Of a stretch of 64,000 nucleotides of DNA, positions 50,476-59,168 are shown one piece after another. Source of the stretch: JAEUMY01 sp033764435 (GTDB lineage Bacteria > Pseudomonadota > Gammaproteobacteria > Burkholderiales > Usitatibacteraceae); the NCBI GenBank assembly GCA_033764435.1, contig JANRIX010000022.1, forward strand, positions 62,001 through 126,000, in the 5' to 3' direction. Numbering within the stretch: the stretch's first letter is position 1; each line of letters opens with the position of its first letter. The notes below the pieces were generated by a model. The model ran no database searches. It worked only from the letters and a program-made list of their open reading frames with translations, and had not been told where the DNA came from. The position numbers and the translations under genes are program-made.

Positions 50476-52419
50476 CTATTGACCCGCCTTGGGCAGGTTG
50501 GACAGCTGGTTCTGCAGGAAGGAACTCGTCTGCGTCATGCGCGAGATCATCGTGTCCAGGGCGATGAACTGTGCGCGATAACGCTTCTCCACCGTCGCCA
50601 GGCGCTCGTTCATTCTTTCGCGCCTGGATCCGATGTCCTTGATCGTCGCGTTGATGCCATCGGTGCGGCTGGTGATCGAGCCATCCGAGGCGAGCAACTT
50701 GTCAACCAGGGTAGAGAGTTGATCGGCATAACCACGGGAAAAGTTGAGGGTGCCGCGATCACCGGCGGCACCTTGCACATCGATTGAGATGCCGGCCGCG
50801 GTGAGTTTCTGGCCGCTGCCTGCGCCGGTGACGCCACCGATGCTGCCCGCCACGTCCACGCCCGCCGTGGCGACCGGCGCGCCGAAGAGATCAGCCAGCG
50901 CGTTGCCGCCGGAGAGTTCGACCATGGAGGCGGAGCCATAGCGGTTTGATGTCACCGTGAGCACGCCGGCGTTCTGGGTGACCGCGACGCGCGCGCTGCC
51001 CGAGGCCAGCGCCCCGTTGATGCGCGATTGCAGTTCCGCGGCGAGCGTACCTGCCGTGTAGGTGCCCGCACCCAGCGTGACGTTGATCTCGGTGCCATCG
51101 ACTTTCATCACCAGCGCATCGTTGACGCCTGCGGTGATGGTGAGCGCAGCCGCTGCGCCCCCGGCGGCGGTCCCGCGGGTGGCCGCTTGCGTGATCTGCA
51201 CGCCCAGCGCGCCGGCCGTCGCATTGTCGTCCGCGCTCGCGAACTGGATCAGGTTGTCGGTCGTCGTGCCGGTGACGGCGAAGAAGGATGCGATGTTCCT
51301 GCCCGCTGCGATCGCACTGGCGAGCTTGCTGCTGTTCAGCGACAGGTTGCCGTTGGATTCGAACGCGATGCCCAGATCGGACAATGTGCCCACGTCTCCC
51401 AGGGCGGCCCCCAGCACCCCGCGCATCTGCGACTGGATGGCCAGCACCGTCGCGTCGCCCTGGAGGATGGCACCCTGCTTGGTCGCGGCGTTGTAGGCGG
51501 AGAGATCGCGCAAGGTCTTGGCACCATCATTCCAGGCCTTGACGAAGGCTTCCACAGCACTGGTAGTGGCACCGGTGTCCTTGGTCACGGCGAGTGTGGT
51601 CGGGCTGCCGGCATTGGTCTTGTTGAGTTGCAGCGTCACGCCTTCCAGCGCGTCGCTCACGGTGTTGGAGGATTTGGTGATGGCAATGCCATCCAGCAGG
51701 AAGGCTGCATCCTGCGCGGCAATCGTCTGGGCCAGGCGCTGGGTGCCACCGGTGGACGCGTCGTAGGCCAACTGCGACAGACCGCTTGCGTCCGTGTGGT
51801 TGCCGTCGGCGTCGTCAACCGTGATGCGCAGCGCATTGCTAGCGCCAGAGTCGCGTGCTGAGAGCACCAGACGCTGGCCGGTGCCGTCGTTGACCAGATT
51901 GGCGGTGACGCCGGCGTTGGCCTTGTTGATGGCATCGCGCACGCCGGCCAGGGAGCCGTCGGCCGGGTCGATGGTGATGCTCTGGGTCGGCTTGTCGGCG
52001 TTCAGCGTGAATGCACCGGACTCGTACTTGCCGAACTGGATCGTGATCGTGCCGCTGCCTACGGTTTCCGTGCTGCTGGCGAAGGCCGCGGACTTGAGCT
52101 TTTGTGCCTGGGCCAGTGTGGTGACCTCGAGGCTGTAATTGGCGACGGCCGGCTGCCCGGAGACACTCACGCTGGCGATGGCACTGTCACCGACCGATGC
52201 GCGGAAGCCGGAGAAGCGCGCCGTCTCGCGCAGGCTGGCCAGAGCACTCTTCAGTGAAGAGAGCGAGCCTTTGATGCTGCCAAACGCGGAGAGCTTCGCC
52301 TGGATGGACGCTTCCCGGATGTTGAGCGCCTCGATCGGCTTCTTCTCAGCGGCCATGAGCTGGGTGACCAACCCGTTCACATCAAGGTTGGACCCCAGTC
52401 CAGGTGCGGAAATGGCCAT
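50476..52419 (-). CDS. fliD: Flagellar filament cap protein FliD
   Basis: 647 aa, longer than many FliD. The N-terminal MAISAPGLGSNLDVNGLVTQLMAAEKKPIEAL and C-terminal LSTLVDKLLASDGSITSRTDGINATIKDIGSRRERMNERLATVEKRYRAQFIALDTMISRM are characteristic; the middle is a repetitive, Ala/Thr/Gly-rich exposed domain. The ATG is directly abutted by a palindrome copy (52420-52431), which occupies the ribosome-site position; no other Shine-Dalgarno is visible, so translation may depend on coupling or on the element itself. Confidence 0.96.
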   Translation of the reverse strand: MAISAPGLGSNLDVNGLVTQLMAAEKKPIEALNIREASIQAKLSAFGSIKGSLSSLKSALASLRETARFSGFRASVGDSAIASVSVSGQPAVANYSLEVTTLAQAQKLKSAAFASSTETVGSGTITIQFGKYESGAFTLNADKPTQSITIDPADGSLAGVRDAINKANAGVTANLVNDGTGQRLVLSARDSGASNALRITVDDADGNHTDASGLSQLAYDASTGGTQRLAQTIAAQDAAFLLDGIAITKSSNTVSDALEGVTLQLNKTNAGSPTTLAVTKDTGATTSAVEAFVKAWNDGAKTLRDLSAYNAATKQGAILQGDATVLAIQSQMRGVLGAALGDVGTLSDLGIAFESNGNLSLNSSKLASAIAAGRNIASFFAVTGTTTDNLIQFASADDNATAGALGVQITQAATRGTAAGGAAAALTITAGVNDALVMKVDGTEINVTLGAGTYTAGTLAAELQSRINGALASGSARVAVTQNAGVLTVTSNRYGSASMVELSGGNALADLFGAPVATAGVDVAGSIGGVTGAGSGQKLTAAGISIDVQGAAGDRGTLNFSRGYADQLSTLVDKLLASDGSITSRTDGINATIKDIGSRRERMNERLATVEKRYRAQFIALDTMISRMTQTSSFLQNQLSNLPKAGQ

Positions 52420-52431
52420 GCGAATATTCGC
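52420..52431. repeat. GCGAATATTCGC palindrome, copy 22 (abuts fliD ATG)
   Basis: Ends immediately before the start codon, displacing any standard ribosome site. Confidence 0.97.
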
Positions 52432-52468
52432 TATCGATCTCGGGATGAGCCGCTGCTACGCGCCGGCT

Positions 52469-52789
52469 TCAGGCGCGAATGCGCAGCAGCAGTCCCTGCA
52501 TGTCGCGGATCGATTTGCTGATTTCCACCATCTCCTCGCTGGGCATCTGGCGGATGACTTCATTGGTGTTGCCGTCGATCACGCGGACCACCACCTTGTT
52601 CAATTCCGAATCCATCACGAAGGTGATCGCCTTGCCCGCGTCGCGCGCGGCGGCGTTGGCACGGGAGATGGCCTGATCGAGAGTGGGTGCGGGTTTGGAA
52701 GCGGCATCGGGGAGGAGGCGGCCAGCCACGCCGCCGGGCGTGGGAGGATCCCAGGAAGGAGCAGGGACGCCGGTTGCGTGAATTTCCAT
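52469..52789 (-). CDS. flaG: FlaG family flagellar protein
   Basis: 106 aa from ATG 52789, with an excellent AGGAGGTGATC ribosome site. The C-terminal half FVMDSELNKVVVRVIDGNTNEVIRQMPSEEMVEISKSIRDMQGLLLRIRA is the FlaG signature. FlaG affects filament length or stability and regularly lies between fliC and fliD. Confidence 0.93.
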   Translation of the reverse strand: MEIHATGVPAPSWDPPTPGGVAGRLLPDAASKPAPTLDQAISRANAAARDAGKAITFVMDSELNKVVVRVIDGNTNEVIRQMPSEEMVEISKSIRDMQGLLLRIRA

Positions 52790-52858
52790 GATCACCTCCT
52801 CGCCGATGAGGCCTCAGCCGGGCGCGCGCACCGACGGATGTGTCGAAACGCGAATCGA

Positions 52859-52880
52859 CCGGAGGGTGTGACCCCTCCGG
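52859..52880 (-). terminator. Possible fliC terminator hairpin
   Basis: 8-bp perfect stem CCGGAGGG / CCCTCCGG with a 6-nt loop, about 50 nt beyond the fliC stop. The following leftward sequence is not T-rich, so it may only attenuate or protect the fliC mRNA 3' end while allowing read-through to flaG. Confidence 0.5.
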
Positions 52881-52929
52881 CCGAATGCCAGGTATTTCCT
52901 GATTTCTTCATGTGTTGCCTGAATCTGCA

Positions 52930-54420
52930 TCAACCGCGGAGCAGGGACAGCACGTTGTTCGGCAACGCATTGGCCTGGGCCAGCATCGCGACACCCGCCT
53001 GTTGCAGGATCTGGTTGCGAGTCAGCGAGGCCGTTTCCGCCGCGAAGTCAGCATCCTGGATGCGGCTGCGCGCGCCAGACAGGTTTTCCGATGTCGTCTG
53101 CAGGTTCTCGATGGTCGATTCGAAGCGCGACTGGATGGCGCCCAGATCAGAACGGATGCTGGAGACCTTGGCCAGTGCCGAGTCGATCACGTCGATCGCG
53201 CTCTGCGCACCCGACTGTGAACCGATATCGATGGCCGACACCAGGTTTGCCGTCGAGGTCACCGCGGTGTTGGCGGCCACGTCCAGAATCGAACCGGCGG
53301 TGTTGGCCACACTCGAACTCACCGAGTACGTCTCGCTCGAGGAGAAGGACACCGTTCCGCCGACCACGGTGCTGTCAGCCGCACCTTGGGTGAGCGTCAC
53401 GGCATCGCCGCCCGCGCCGGTCACGGCAACAGTCGCGCTGGCCACGGAGTGGTTGAAATTGGCGAGTTGAACATCCTTGCCTTCCGCCTGGTTCAGGGTC
53501 AGCGTGCCGCCGGACACGGTGGCCGTGATGCCCGTCGTTCCGGTCACGTTGTTGATGGCCTTTTGCAGCGCGGAGAGATCCGTGGTCGACACAGCGGCCG
53601 AAATCGTTGATGTCGATCCGCCGCTGCCGAGGGTCAGCGTGACCGTTCCCGCGGCGGACAGCGAGCCGAGCGTGACGGCATTCGTGGCCTTGGCGGTGAC
53701 GCCCGTCGTGCCGGACACGGCATTGACCTTGCCGGCGATGGTGTAGGCGGAATCACCTGCGGAAATCGAAGCGGTCGTCGTGCCCTTGCCACCGGAGATG
53801 GTCAGCGTTTGCGCGGCGATGACGTTGGTTGCCGGCAGCGTGGCGGCCGCTGCGGCGGCTTGGCCGGTGCCCTGGTTCGCGCTGGTGTTGTTGCCCGTCG
53901 CGGCATAGTTCGCCAGGTCCGAAGCGGCTGCGCCGGAGATGGAAACGTTGATGGTTTCGTTGGCGTTGGCACCGACCTGGAAAGCCTGGCTCTGGAACGT
54001 GCCGTCGAGCACTTTCAGGCCGTTGAAGGTCGTGGTGCTGGCCACGCGGTTCAGTTCGCTCTTCAGCTGGTTCACTTCAGCCTGCAGGGCGGAGCGGTCG
54101 GAGGCGCTGTTGGTGCTGTTGGCGGACTGGATCGACAGTTCGCGCATGCGCTGCAACAGGCCGGAAGACTGGGACAGGGCGCCTTCCGCGGTCTGGGCCA
54201 GCGACACACCGTCATTGGCATTGCGCACGGCCTGGTTGAGACCGCGAATCTGCGCCGTCATGCGATCCGAGATCGCGAGACCGGCAGCGTCGTCTTTCGC
54301 GCTGTTGATGCGCAGACCCGAGGACAGGCGTTGCAGCGACGTGGACAGCGCGGTTTGCGAGGTGTTCAGGTTGCGCTGGGCATTCAACGACGCAACGTTG
54401 GTATTGATGACTTGAGGCAT
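52930..54420 (-). CDS. fliC: Flagellin FliC
   Basis: 496 aa from ATG 54420, with AAAGGAGA upstream. The conserved D0/D1 ends are present (MPQVINTNVASLNAQRNLNTSQTALSTSLQRLSSGLRINSAKDDAAGLAISDRM; ... RSRIQDADFAAETASLTRNQILQQAGVAMLAQANALPNNVLSLLRG). The central 250 residues (about 170-420) are Thr/Ala/Gly-rich and form the variable exposed domains. Single flagellin gene in this window. Transcribed from a sigma-28 promoter at 54506-54533. Confidence 0.98.
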   Translation of the reverse strand: MPQVINTNVASLNAQRNLNTSQTALSTSLQRLSSGLRINSAKDDAAGLAISDRMTAQIRGLNQAVRNANDGVSLAQTAEGALSQSSGLLQRMRELSIQSANSTNSASDRSALQAEVNQLKSELNRVASTTTFNGLKVLDGTFQSQAFQVGANANETINVSISGAAASDLANYAATGNNTSANQGTGQAAAAAATLPATNVIAAQTLTISGGKGTTTASISAGDSAYTIAGKVNAVSGTTGVTAKATNAVTLGSLSAAGTVTLTLGSGGSTSTISAAVSTTDLSALQKAINNVTGTTGITATVSGGTLTLNQAEGKDVQLANFNHSVASATVAVTGAGGDAVTLTQGAADSTVVGGTVSFSSSETYSVSSSVANTAGSILDVAANTAVTSTANLVSAIDIGSQSGAQSAIDVIDSALAKVSSIRSDLGAIQSRFESTIENLQTTSENLSGARSRIQDADFAAETASLTRNQILQQAGVAMLAQANALPNNVLSLLRG

Positions 54421-54754
54421 GAGTGTCTCCTTTACAGAGGTTGAGTGGGGTCCGGTTGCCGTTCCGGAAACCGCGACCCGCATTGGCGAGACGCCGTTGG
54501 AGAACTTATCGGTGCGCGCCGGGGAAAACTTTAGCGCTCATCGAAGGCCATGACGCCAGCGGCCGTGAACCGGTTCACGTGTGCAGATTGGACGCGGCTG
54601 AACGACCCTCCCGGCATTCCAGCCGCGTCACATGGACACATTAGCCCCGGGCACCAGGCAGTGAAGCCCGAAACAGCGCGGAAAGCACCGTTCAATTCGA
54701 TGCTTGCGCGAAGCGCTGCAAGCCACCCTTGCGGCGGCACGACGCGGCCTGCGA
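54421..54754. other. 334-nt spacer upstream of fliC
   Basis: Contains the fliC sigma-28 promoter and about 80 nt of leader, then the 3' flank of the hybrid kinase gene. I see no further gene or clear terminator between 54534 and 54754. Confidence 0.6.
54506..54533 (-). promoter_or_regulatory. sigma-28 (FliA) promoter of fliC
   Basis: On the minus strand TAAAGTTT (54533-54526) and ACCGATAA (54513-54506). The boxes match the FliA consensus TAAAGTTT / GCCGATAA in 8/8 and 7/8 positions; 16 nt separate TAAA from the -10 octamer, one more than the usual 15. The predicted start lies about 80 nt before the fliC ATG. Confidence 0.85.
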
Positions 54755-55900
54755 TCAAGCGCCACGGCTTGGCCGGTGCGCTTGGGTGTCGGACTCGGTA
54801 CCGGTACTGCGAGTGATCCAGCCATCAACGACCTGAACCATGTCCTCGATGGTGGCCGGCTTGTAGACCACCGTGAGAATGCCGATGGCATTCGCGGCAT
54901 GCTCCAATTCATCGTTGACGAAGCCGGAGGTCAAAATCACGCCACGTTCCGGATGAACGCCGATGAGTCGCCTCGCAAGATCCAGCCCGGACAGGTGAGG
55001 CATGTTGTAGTCGACGATCGCGACGTCATAGTCCACCGCAGAGGATTCCACCGCCGCGGCGGCCTCCGTCGGATCGGCAAATCCGTGAACGGTGTAGCCC
55101 ATTCTCGACAGGCCGCGACGCATCAGGAAGACCAGTGAATCCTCGTCGTCCACATACAGCACTGTGGCGTGTCGGGGTCGACTTTTGGGTGCGCTGTCGA
55201 TCTGCGGGGCGGGCGCTACGGCGCTGATGCCGGGCAGCCTGATCGTGAAGACACTGCCCTCGCCAACTTCGCTGCGCACGTCGATCCGGCCACCGGCACG
55301 CTTCACCAGGCCATGAACCATCGGCAAGCCCAATCCTGTTCCCTCACCGGGGGCCTTGGTGGTGAAGAATGGATCGAATATGCGCGGGAGGATGGTGGGC
55401 GGGATGCCGCTGCCTGTATCGGTCACTTCAAGGACGACCTCGGGTGTCGCAGTGGCATCGGCGGTCGCCTCGGCCCTGACCGCGATGCTGATGCGGCCGA
55501 CATGATCAGGCATGGCATGCGCCGCGTTGGTACACAAATTGACCAGGATCTGCTCCAACGCGACGCGGTCCATCCGCACTGCGGGCAGGTCGGGCGCAAC
55601 CGCCACGTCCAATTCGATGCCGGCGGGCAGCGTCGGTCGCAGCAGGCGCTTAGCATCCGCCAGAATGGCATCCAGCTCGATGATCTGCGGGTTTTCCTGA
55701 CGACGCCGGCTGAAGGTCAGGATGCGCTGGACGAGATCGCGGCCGCGCAGTCCGGCACGCTCGACCTCGCGCAAGGAGACCGCCGCGGGGTGGCCGGCAG
55801 GGATGTCCTCCAGCGCCAGGGTGACATTGCCATTGATGATGGCGAGGATGTTGTTGAAGTCGTGCGCGATGCCACCGGCCAACGTCCCGACCGCCTCCAT
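54755..55900 (-). CDS. C-terminal fragment of hybrid histidine kinase (HisKA-HATPase-REC)
   Basis: 381 codons from the first ATG after an in-frame TAG. HisKA with GTLAGGIAHDFNNILAI (phospho-His near residue 14), HATPase with NLCTNAAHAM, VTDTGSGIPP, FDPFFTTKAPGEGTGLGLPMVHGLV, and a C-terminal receiver with VAIVDYNMPHLSG (phospho-Asp). The expected stalk that normally precedes it, QLQQAQK, lies between the TAG and this ATG in the same frame, showing that it belongs to the upstream frame 55922-57637. No ribosome site precedes 55900, so independent translation is doubtful. Confidence 0.8.
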   Translation of the reverse strand: MEAVGTLAGGIAHDFNNILAIINGNVTLALEDIPAGHPAAVSLREVERAGLRGRDLVQRILTFSRRRQENPQIIELDAILADAKRLLRPTLPAGIELDVAVAPDLPAVRMDRVALEQILVNLCTNAAHAMPDHVGRISIAVRAEATADATATPEVVLEVTDTGSGIPPTILPRIFDPFFTTKAPGEGTGLGLPMVHGLVKRAGGRIDVRSEVGEGSVFTIRLPGISAVAPAPQIDSAPKSRPRHATVLYVDDEDSLVFLMRRGLSRMGYTVHGFADPTEAAAAVESSAVDYDVAIVDYNMPHLSGLDLARRLIGVHPERGVILTSGFVNDELEHAANAIGILTVVYKPATIEDMVQVVDGWITRSTGTESDTQAHRPSRGA

Positions 55901-55921
55901 CTTCTGAGCCTGCTGAAGCTG

Positions 55922-57637
55922 CTATTCCAGACGCAGTCGAGCGGCGTCGGCTTCCACTCTGGCGCTGACATCCCGGACGATGGCCAGGTAGAGCGACTGG
56001 CCTTCGGACGACAGCCGCGCTATCGACGCCTCAAGCGGCACCTCGGTGCCGTCGGCGCGCAGCCCGACGACATGGCCGAAGGTGCCCATCGCTCGGGCCG
56101 ATGCGCCATGCTCGCGGAAGGCATTCAGATGACGGCGATGGGCATCGCGGAAGCGCGCTGGAAGCAGGCGATCCACCGGCTGGCCCAGGAGTGCATCGGC
56201 CGGATAGCCAAAGATCCGCTCCGCGGCACGGTTCACGAGCACGATCCGCTGCTCGTTGTCCAGCGACAGGATGCCATCCATCGCCGAGTCGATGATGCCG
56301 CGCAGCCTGGCGCGCTCATGTTCCAGCGCCTCCCGAGTCTGCTCATGCCGGGTCACATCCAGCTGCACGCCGTCCCAGATGATCTGCCCGTCCTCGCCCG
56401 TGCGCGGCCGAGAGGAAAACAGCATGTGCCGGATCTGGCCATCCGGCCGGCAGAAGCGGATAACTCCCGACGCGGGTTGCATGGTTCGTCTGGACTCCGC
56501 CTCCGATGCCAGCATCGTCGGCATGTCCTCCGCCAGGATCTGCTTGAACAGCGGCGATCCGTCCCGCATGGCCTCTTCCGCGCTGATCTGGTGCATGGTC
56601 TGCACCGCCCGGCTCATGTGGAGGAAGCGGGGCCGGCCCTGGGCATCCCGGGTGAACTGATAGATCAATCCGTCTGGCAGGTTGTCTGCCAGTGCACGCA
56701 GCCTGGCCTCGCTTTCGCGCAGCGCCGCGATGGCGTGCTCCAGCTTGCGCATGGGGGCGCGGATGCCATCCAGAAAGATTGCGCTGTAGATGAACCCGTA
56801 GGCAACCAGCTTCAAGGCATGCCCGACTATGTTTGCCAGTGAAGTCGGCGCGAGGAACTCGACGAGCAGTGCCTCACCCATGGCGAGTGTCAGGCAGGCG
56901 GCGGCAAGCGGCAGGTTTCGCCGGTAATTGACTGCGTCATGCCGGCGAAGCAGGAGCGCGCCTGCGTACACGAATGCCAGGGCCAGCGCGACTTCAATCG
57001 AACTCTTGAGCAGCGTCACGCCTTCGTCCGGCCGGTACAGGTCGGGCACCCAGTGCGGGGAGGCTTCACCGATCCAGAGGCTCGCCGCCAGAACCAGGGC
57101 GGTGCCGAAAATGAGGCGTCTTGCGGGCTGCCGCCATTCCAGGTTCATCGCGACGGCCAACATGATCACGGCGGTCACGGTGCGTCCCAGCAGCCAGTAG
57201 TAGAACGCATGATCCGTGTTCGCGGTGACCAGCGCGCCGGGCATTCCCTCGGAGGACAGCGCATGGATGCCGTCCAGCACCGCGACGCTGCCGAATCCCG
57301 CCGCCAGGTAAACCGACTGGCCCGTCCGGTCACGGTCCATCGAGCTTGCCGCCAATGCCGCGACCATGGCCGCCACCGAGACGGCGAAAAGCTCCACCAC
57401 CATGTGGAGCTGGAGCATGGCCGGGGACCGGGCAGGGAACACGCTGAAGTCCGGCAGCACGAGCACAGATATCCCGAGCGCCAGCATCACGACGGCGTAG
57501 ATGGTCAGCCGGCGGCGGAGCGTCAACTGCTCCGCGACGGCAGACACAGAGGGCGCCATCCTGTCGGCTGGCCCCGTGGTGCTCAAGCGTTCTCCATTTC
57601 CGCTATCGCTTTCTTTTAGGTATTCGAAGCGAGCCAT
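55922..57637 (-). CDS. N-terminal fragment of hybrid histidine kinase (7TM sensor plus two PAS), ends at in-frame TAG
   Basis: 571 codons. An N-terminal block of about seven membrane helices (residues 45-285, MASE3-like: LTIYAVVMLALGISVLVLPDFSVFP ... SVYLAAGFGSVAVLDGIHAL) is followed by two PAS domains (about 305-425 and 435-560) ending ARVEADAARLRLE, then TAG (55924-55922 on the minus strand). The kinase domains continue in the same frame. As written, this fragment is a sensor without catalytic output. Without the stop the gene would encode 960 aa (54755-57637). The 12-bp palindrome GCCTGATCAGGC at 57665-57676 lies 27 nt upstream of the ATG. Confidence 0.8.
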   Translation of the reverse strand: MARFEYLKESDSGNGERLSTTGPADRMAPSVSAVAEQLTLRRRLTIYAVVMLALGISVLVLPDFSVFPARSPAMLQLHMVVELFAVSVAAMVAALAASSMDRDRTGQSVYLAAGFGSVAVLDGIHALSSEGMPGALVTANTDHAFYYWLLGRTVTAVIMLAVAMNLEWRQPARRLIFGTALVLAASLWIGEASPHWVPDLYRPDEGVTLLKSSIEVALALAFVYAGALLLRRHDAVNYRRNLPLAAACLTLAMGEALLVEFLAPTSLANIVGHALKLVAYGFIYSAIFLDGIRAPMRKLEHAIAALRESEARLRALADNLPDGLIYQFTRDAQGRPRFLHMSRAVQTMHQISAEEAMRDGSPLFKQILAEDMPTMLASEAESRRTMQPASGVIRFCRPDGQIRHMLFSSRPRTGEDGQIIWDGVQLDVTRHEQTREALEHERARLRGIIDSAMDGILSLDNEQRIVLVNRAAERIFGYPADALLGQPVDRLLPARFRDAHRRHLNAFREHGASARAMGTFGHVVGLRADGTEVPLEASIARLSSEGQSLYLAIVRDVSARVEADAARLRLE

Positions 57638-58024
57638 TTTCCCCGATGCAGCCGGTCGGGAAAAGCCTGATCAGGCGGGAAACATAGTCCTACTTTTTGG
57701 ATTCGCGAGCCTTAAGCTGGATCAAGCCTTGCTGGGCCTCTCCCCGGGCCCCGTTGTCGGCGGCATGGACCGGGGGCGGGATGCTCCCCGCGCCGCCCGT
57801 GCGTCCTCCGTTCAACCTCCCGCCCGGAGCGCCCGGCGCCCTCCGTGTAGGACATTTTCCGACAGCTCGGATAAGGCCTTTTCCAACGACACATTCCCTG
57901 ACTTTCGGATTCAAGAAAACCCTGAGCGGGACGAACATGGCGCCGTGGTCGAACGCAGCGTGAACCGGCTGAAGCCGGCCCCAGGCGAAGCAAGCGATCT
58001 TAAAAATGCGAAGGAGACATGGAA
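57638..58024. other. 387-nt divergent control region between the hybrid kinase and flhDC
   Basis: Should contain the class-1 flhDC promoter and the kinase promoter. Visible elements: palindrome GCCTGATCAGGC (57665-57676), a small hairpin CCGGCT-GA-AGCCGG (57965-57978), and an A-rich run before the flhD ribosome site. No convincing -35/-10 pair could be chosen. No gene is supportable; short open frames here are compositional. Confidence 0.5.
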
Positions 58025-58351
58025 ATGAATATCGAGCAACTGAAAGAAGAGATCCGTGACACCAATCTGTCCTATCTGATGCTGGCGCAGCAGATGATTC
58101 GCCAGGACCGCGCGCAAGCCCTGTTCCGTCTGGGCATCAGCGAGGAGGTCGCGACGATCATCGAGAAGCTCACCAGTGCCCAGCTTCTCAAGATGGCCGC
58201 TGCCAACATGCTCATGTGTCGCTTCCGCTTCGATGACGAAATGGTCTGGAACCTTCTCGCCAGCCACAGCAAGGACCGCGCCGTCGGCGCCGGCATCCAT
58301 GCCTCCATCCTCATGGCCGGCAACATGAACACCTACCAAGAGGCGGCCTGA
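58025..58351 (+). CDS. flhD: Flagellar transcriptional activator FlhD
   Basis: 108 aa from ATG 58025; AAGGAGA at 58011-58017 is too close to the earlier ATG 58019 and well spaced for this one. MNIEQLKEEIRDTNLSYLMLAQQMIRQDRAQALFRLGISEEVATIIEKLTSAQLLKMAAANMLMCRFRFDD is typical FlhD. It forms FlhD4C2, which activates class-2 flagellar promoters with sigma-70. 2 nt before flhC. Confidence 0.96.
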   Translation: MNIEQLKEEIRDTNLSYLMLAQQMIRQDRAQALFRLGISEEVATIIEKLTSAQLLKMAAANMLMCRFRFDDEMVWNLLASHSKDRAVGAGIHASILMAGNMNTYQEAA

Positions 58352-58353
58352 TC

Positions 58354-58923
58354 ATGAGACCCAAGTCCATCATCGACGAAGCCCGCCAGATTCGTGTCGC
58401 AAGCGATCTGATTCATCTGGGTGCCCGCCTGCAGGTTCTGGAGTCGGAAACCTCCCTGTCCCGCGAGCGTCTGCTGAAGCTCTACAAGGAGATCCGCGGC
58501 GAGTCACCGCCCAAGGGCATGCTCCCGTTCTCCACCGACTGGTTCATGACCTGGCAGCCCAACATCCATGCGTCGCTGTTCATGAACATCTACGAGAACC
58601 TGAGCAAGACGACGGAGCTGGACGAGATCGATGCCGTTATCCGCGCCTGCCAGCTGTATCTGGAGCAGGTGAAGAACCTGGGCCACGAGCCGGTGCTGTC
58701 GGTGACCCGCGCCTGGCGCCTGGTCAAGTTCTTCAACGCCAACATGCTCACGCTGACGCCGTGCAAGAAGTGTGGCGGCCATTTCGTCGTGCATACCAAC
58801 GAACTCACCGACGACTACGTGTGCGGCCTTTGCCACATGCCGTCGCGCGCGGGCAAGACGCGTGCTGCCAGTGCCGCCGGATGCGGCCCCGATGAAGAGG
58901 AAGATTTTCCGACCGTGCATTGA
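58354..58923 (+). CDS. flhC: Flagellar transcriptional activator FlhC
   Basis: 189 aa. The four zinc ligands fall at C137, C140, C157 and C160 (CKKCGG ... CGLC), the same positions as in E. coli FlhC. Begins RPKSIIDEARQIRVASDLIHLGARLQVLESETSLSRERLLKLYKEIRG. DNA-binding partner of FlhD. Confidence 0.97.
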   Translation: MRPKSIIDEARQIRVASDLIHLGARLQVLESETSLSRERLLKLYKEIRGESPPKGMLPFSTDWFMTWQPNIHASLFMNIYENLSKTTELDEIDAVIRACQLYLEQVKNLGHEPVLSVTRAWRLVKFFNANMLTLTPCKKCGGHFVVHTNELTDDYVCGLCHMPSRAGKTRAASAAGCGPDEEEDFPTVH

Positions 58924-58945
58924 TTCCAAACCTCCGGGCCGGCTT

Positions 58946-58957
58946 GCGAATATTCGC
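58946..58957. repeat. GCGAATATTCGC palindrome, copy 23 (flhC-motA spacer)
   Basis: Perfect core 22 nt after the flhC stop, upstream of the sigma-28-like promoter. Confidence 0.97.
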
Positions 58958-59068
58958 GCAGCCGGTCCCGCAACGGCTCCTCCCTCAGGCCCGTTTCGGC
59001 GCCGCGCGACTCGCTCGCTGCAGCTGCCCGACGGGCCCATTTTTTCCCTGCGGGCCGAACGGAGTCTC

Positions 59069-59095
59069 TAAAGAATCAATCTCCCATGCCGACAT
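59069..59095 (+). promoter_or_regulatory. sigma-28-like promoter of the mot-che operon
   Basis: TAAAGAAT (59069-59076) and GCCGACAT (59088-59095), with exactly 15 nt between TAAA and the -10 octamer, the FliA consensus spacing; 6/8 and 6/8 matches. About 73 nt before motA. This would make the motility/chemotaxis genes class 3, as in enterics. Confidence 0.7.
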
Positions 59096-59168
59096 TCACT
59101 GAGACTCCCCGAGCCTGTGTTCCCACTGGAACTGCGAGGGGACCAACATTGCTGGGAGGCAATACGTC

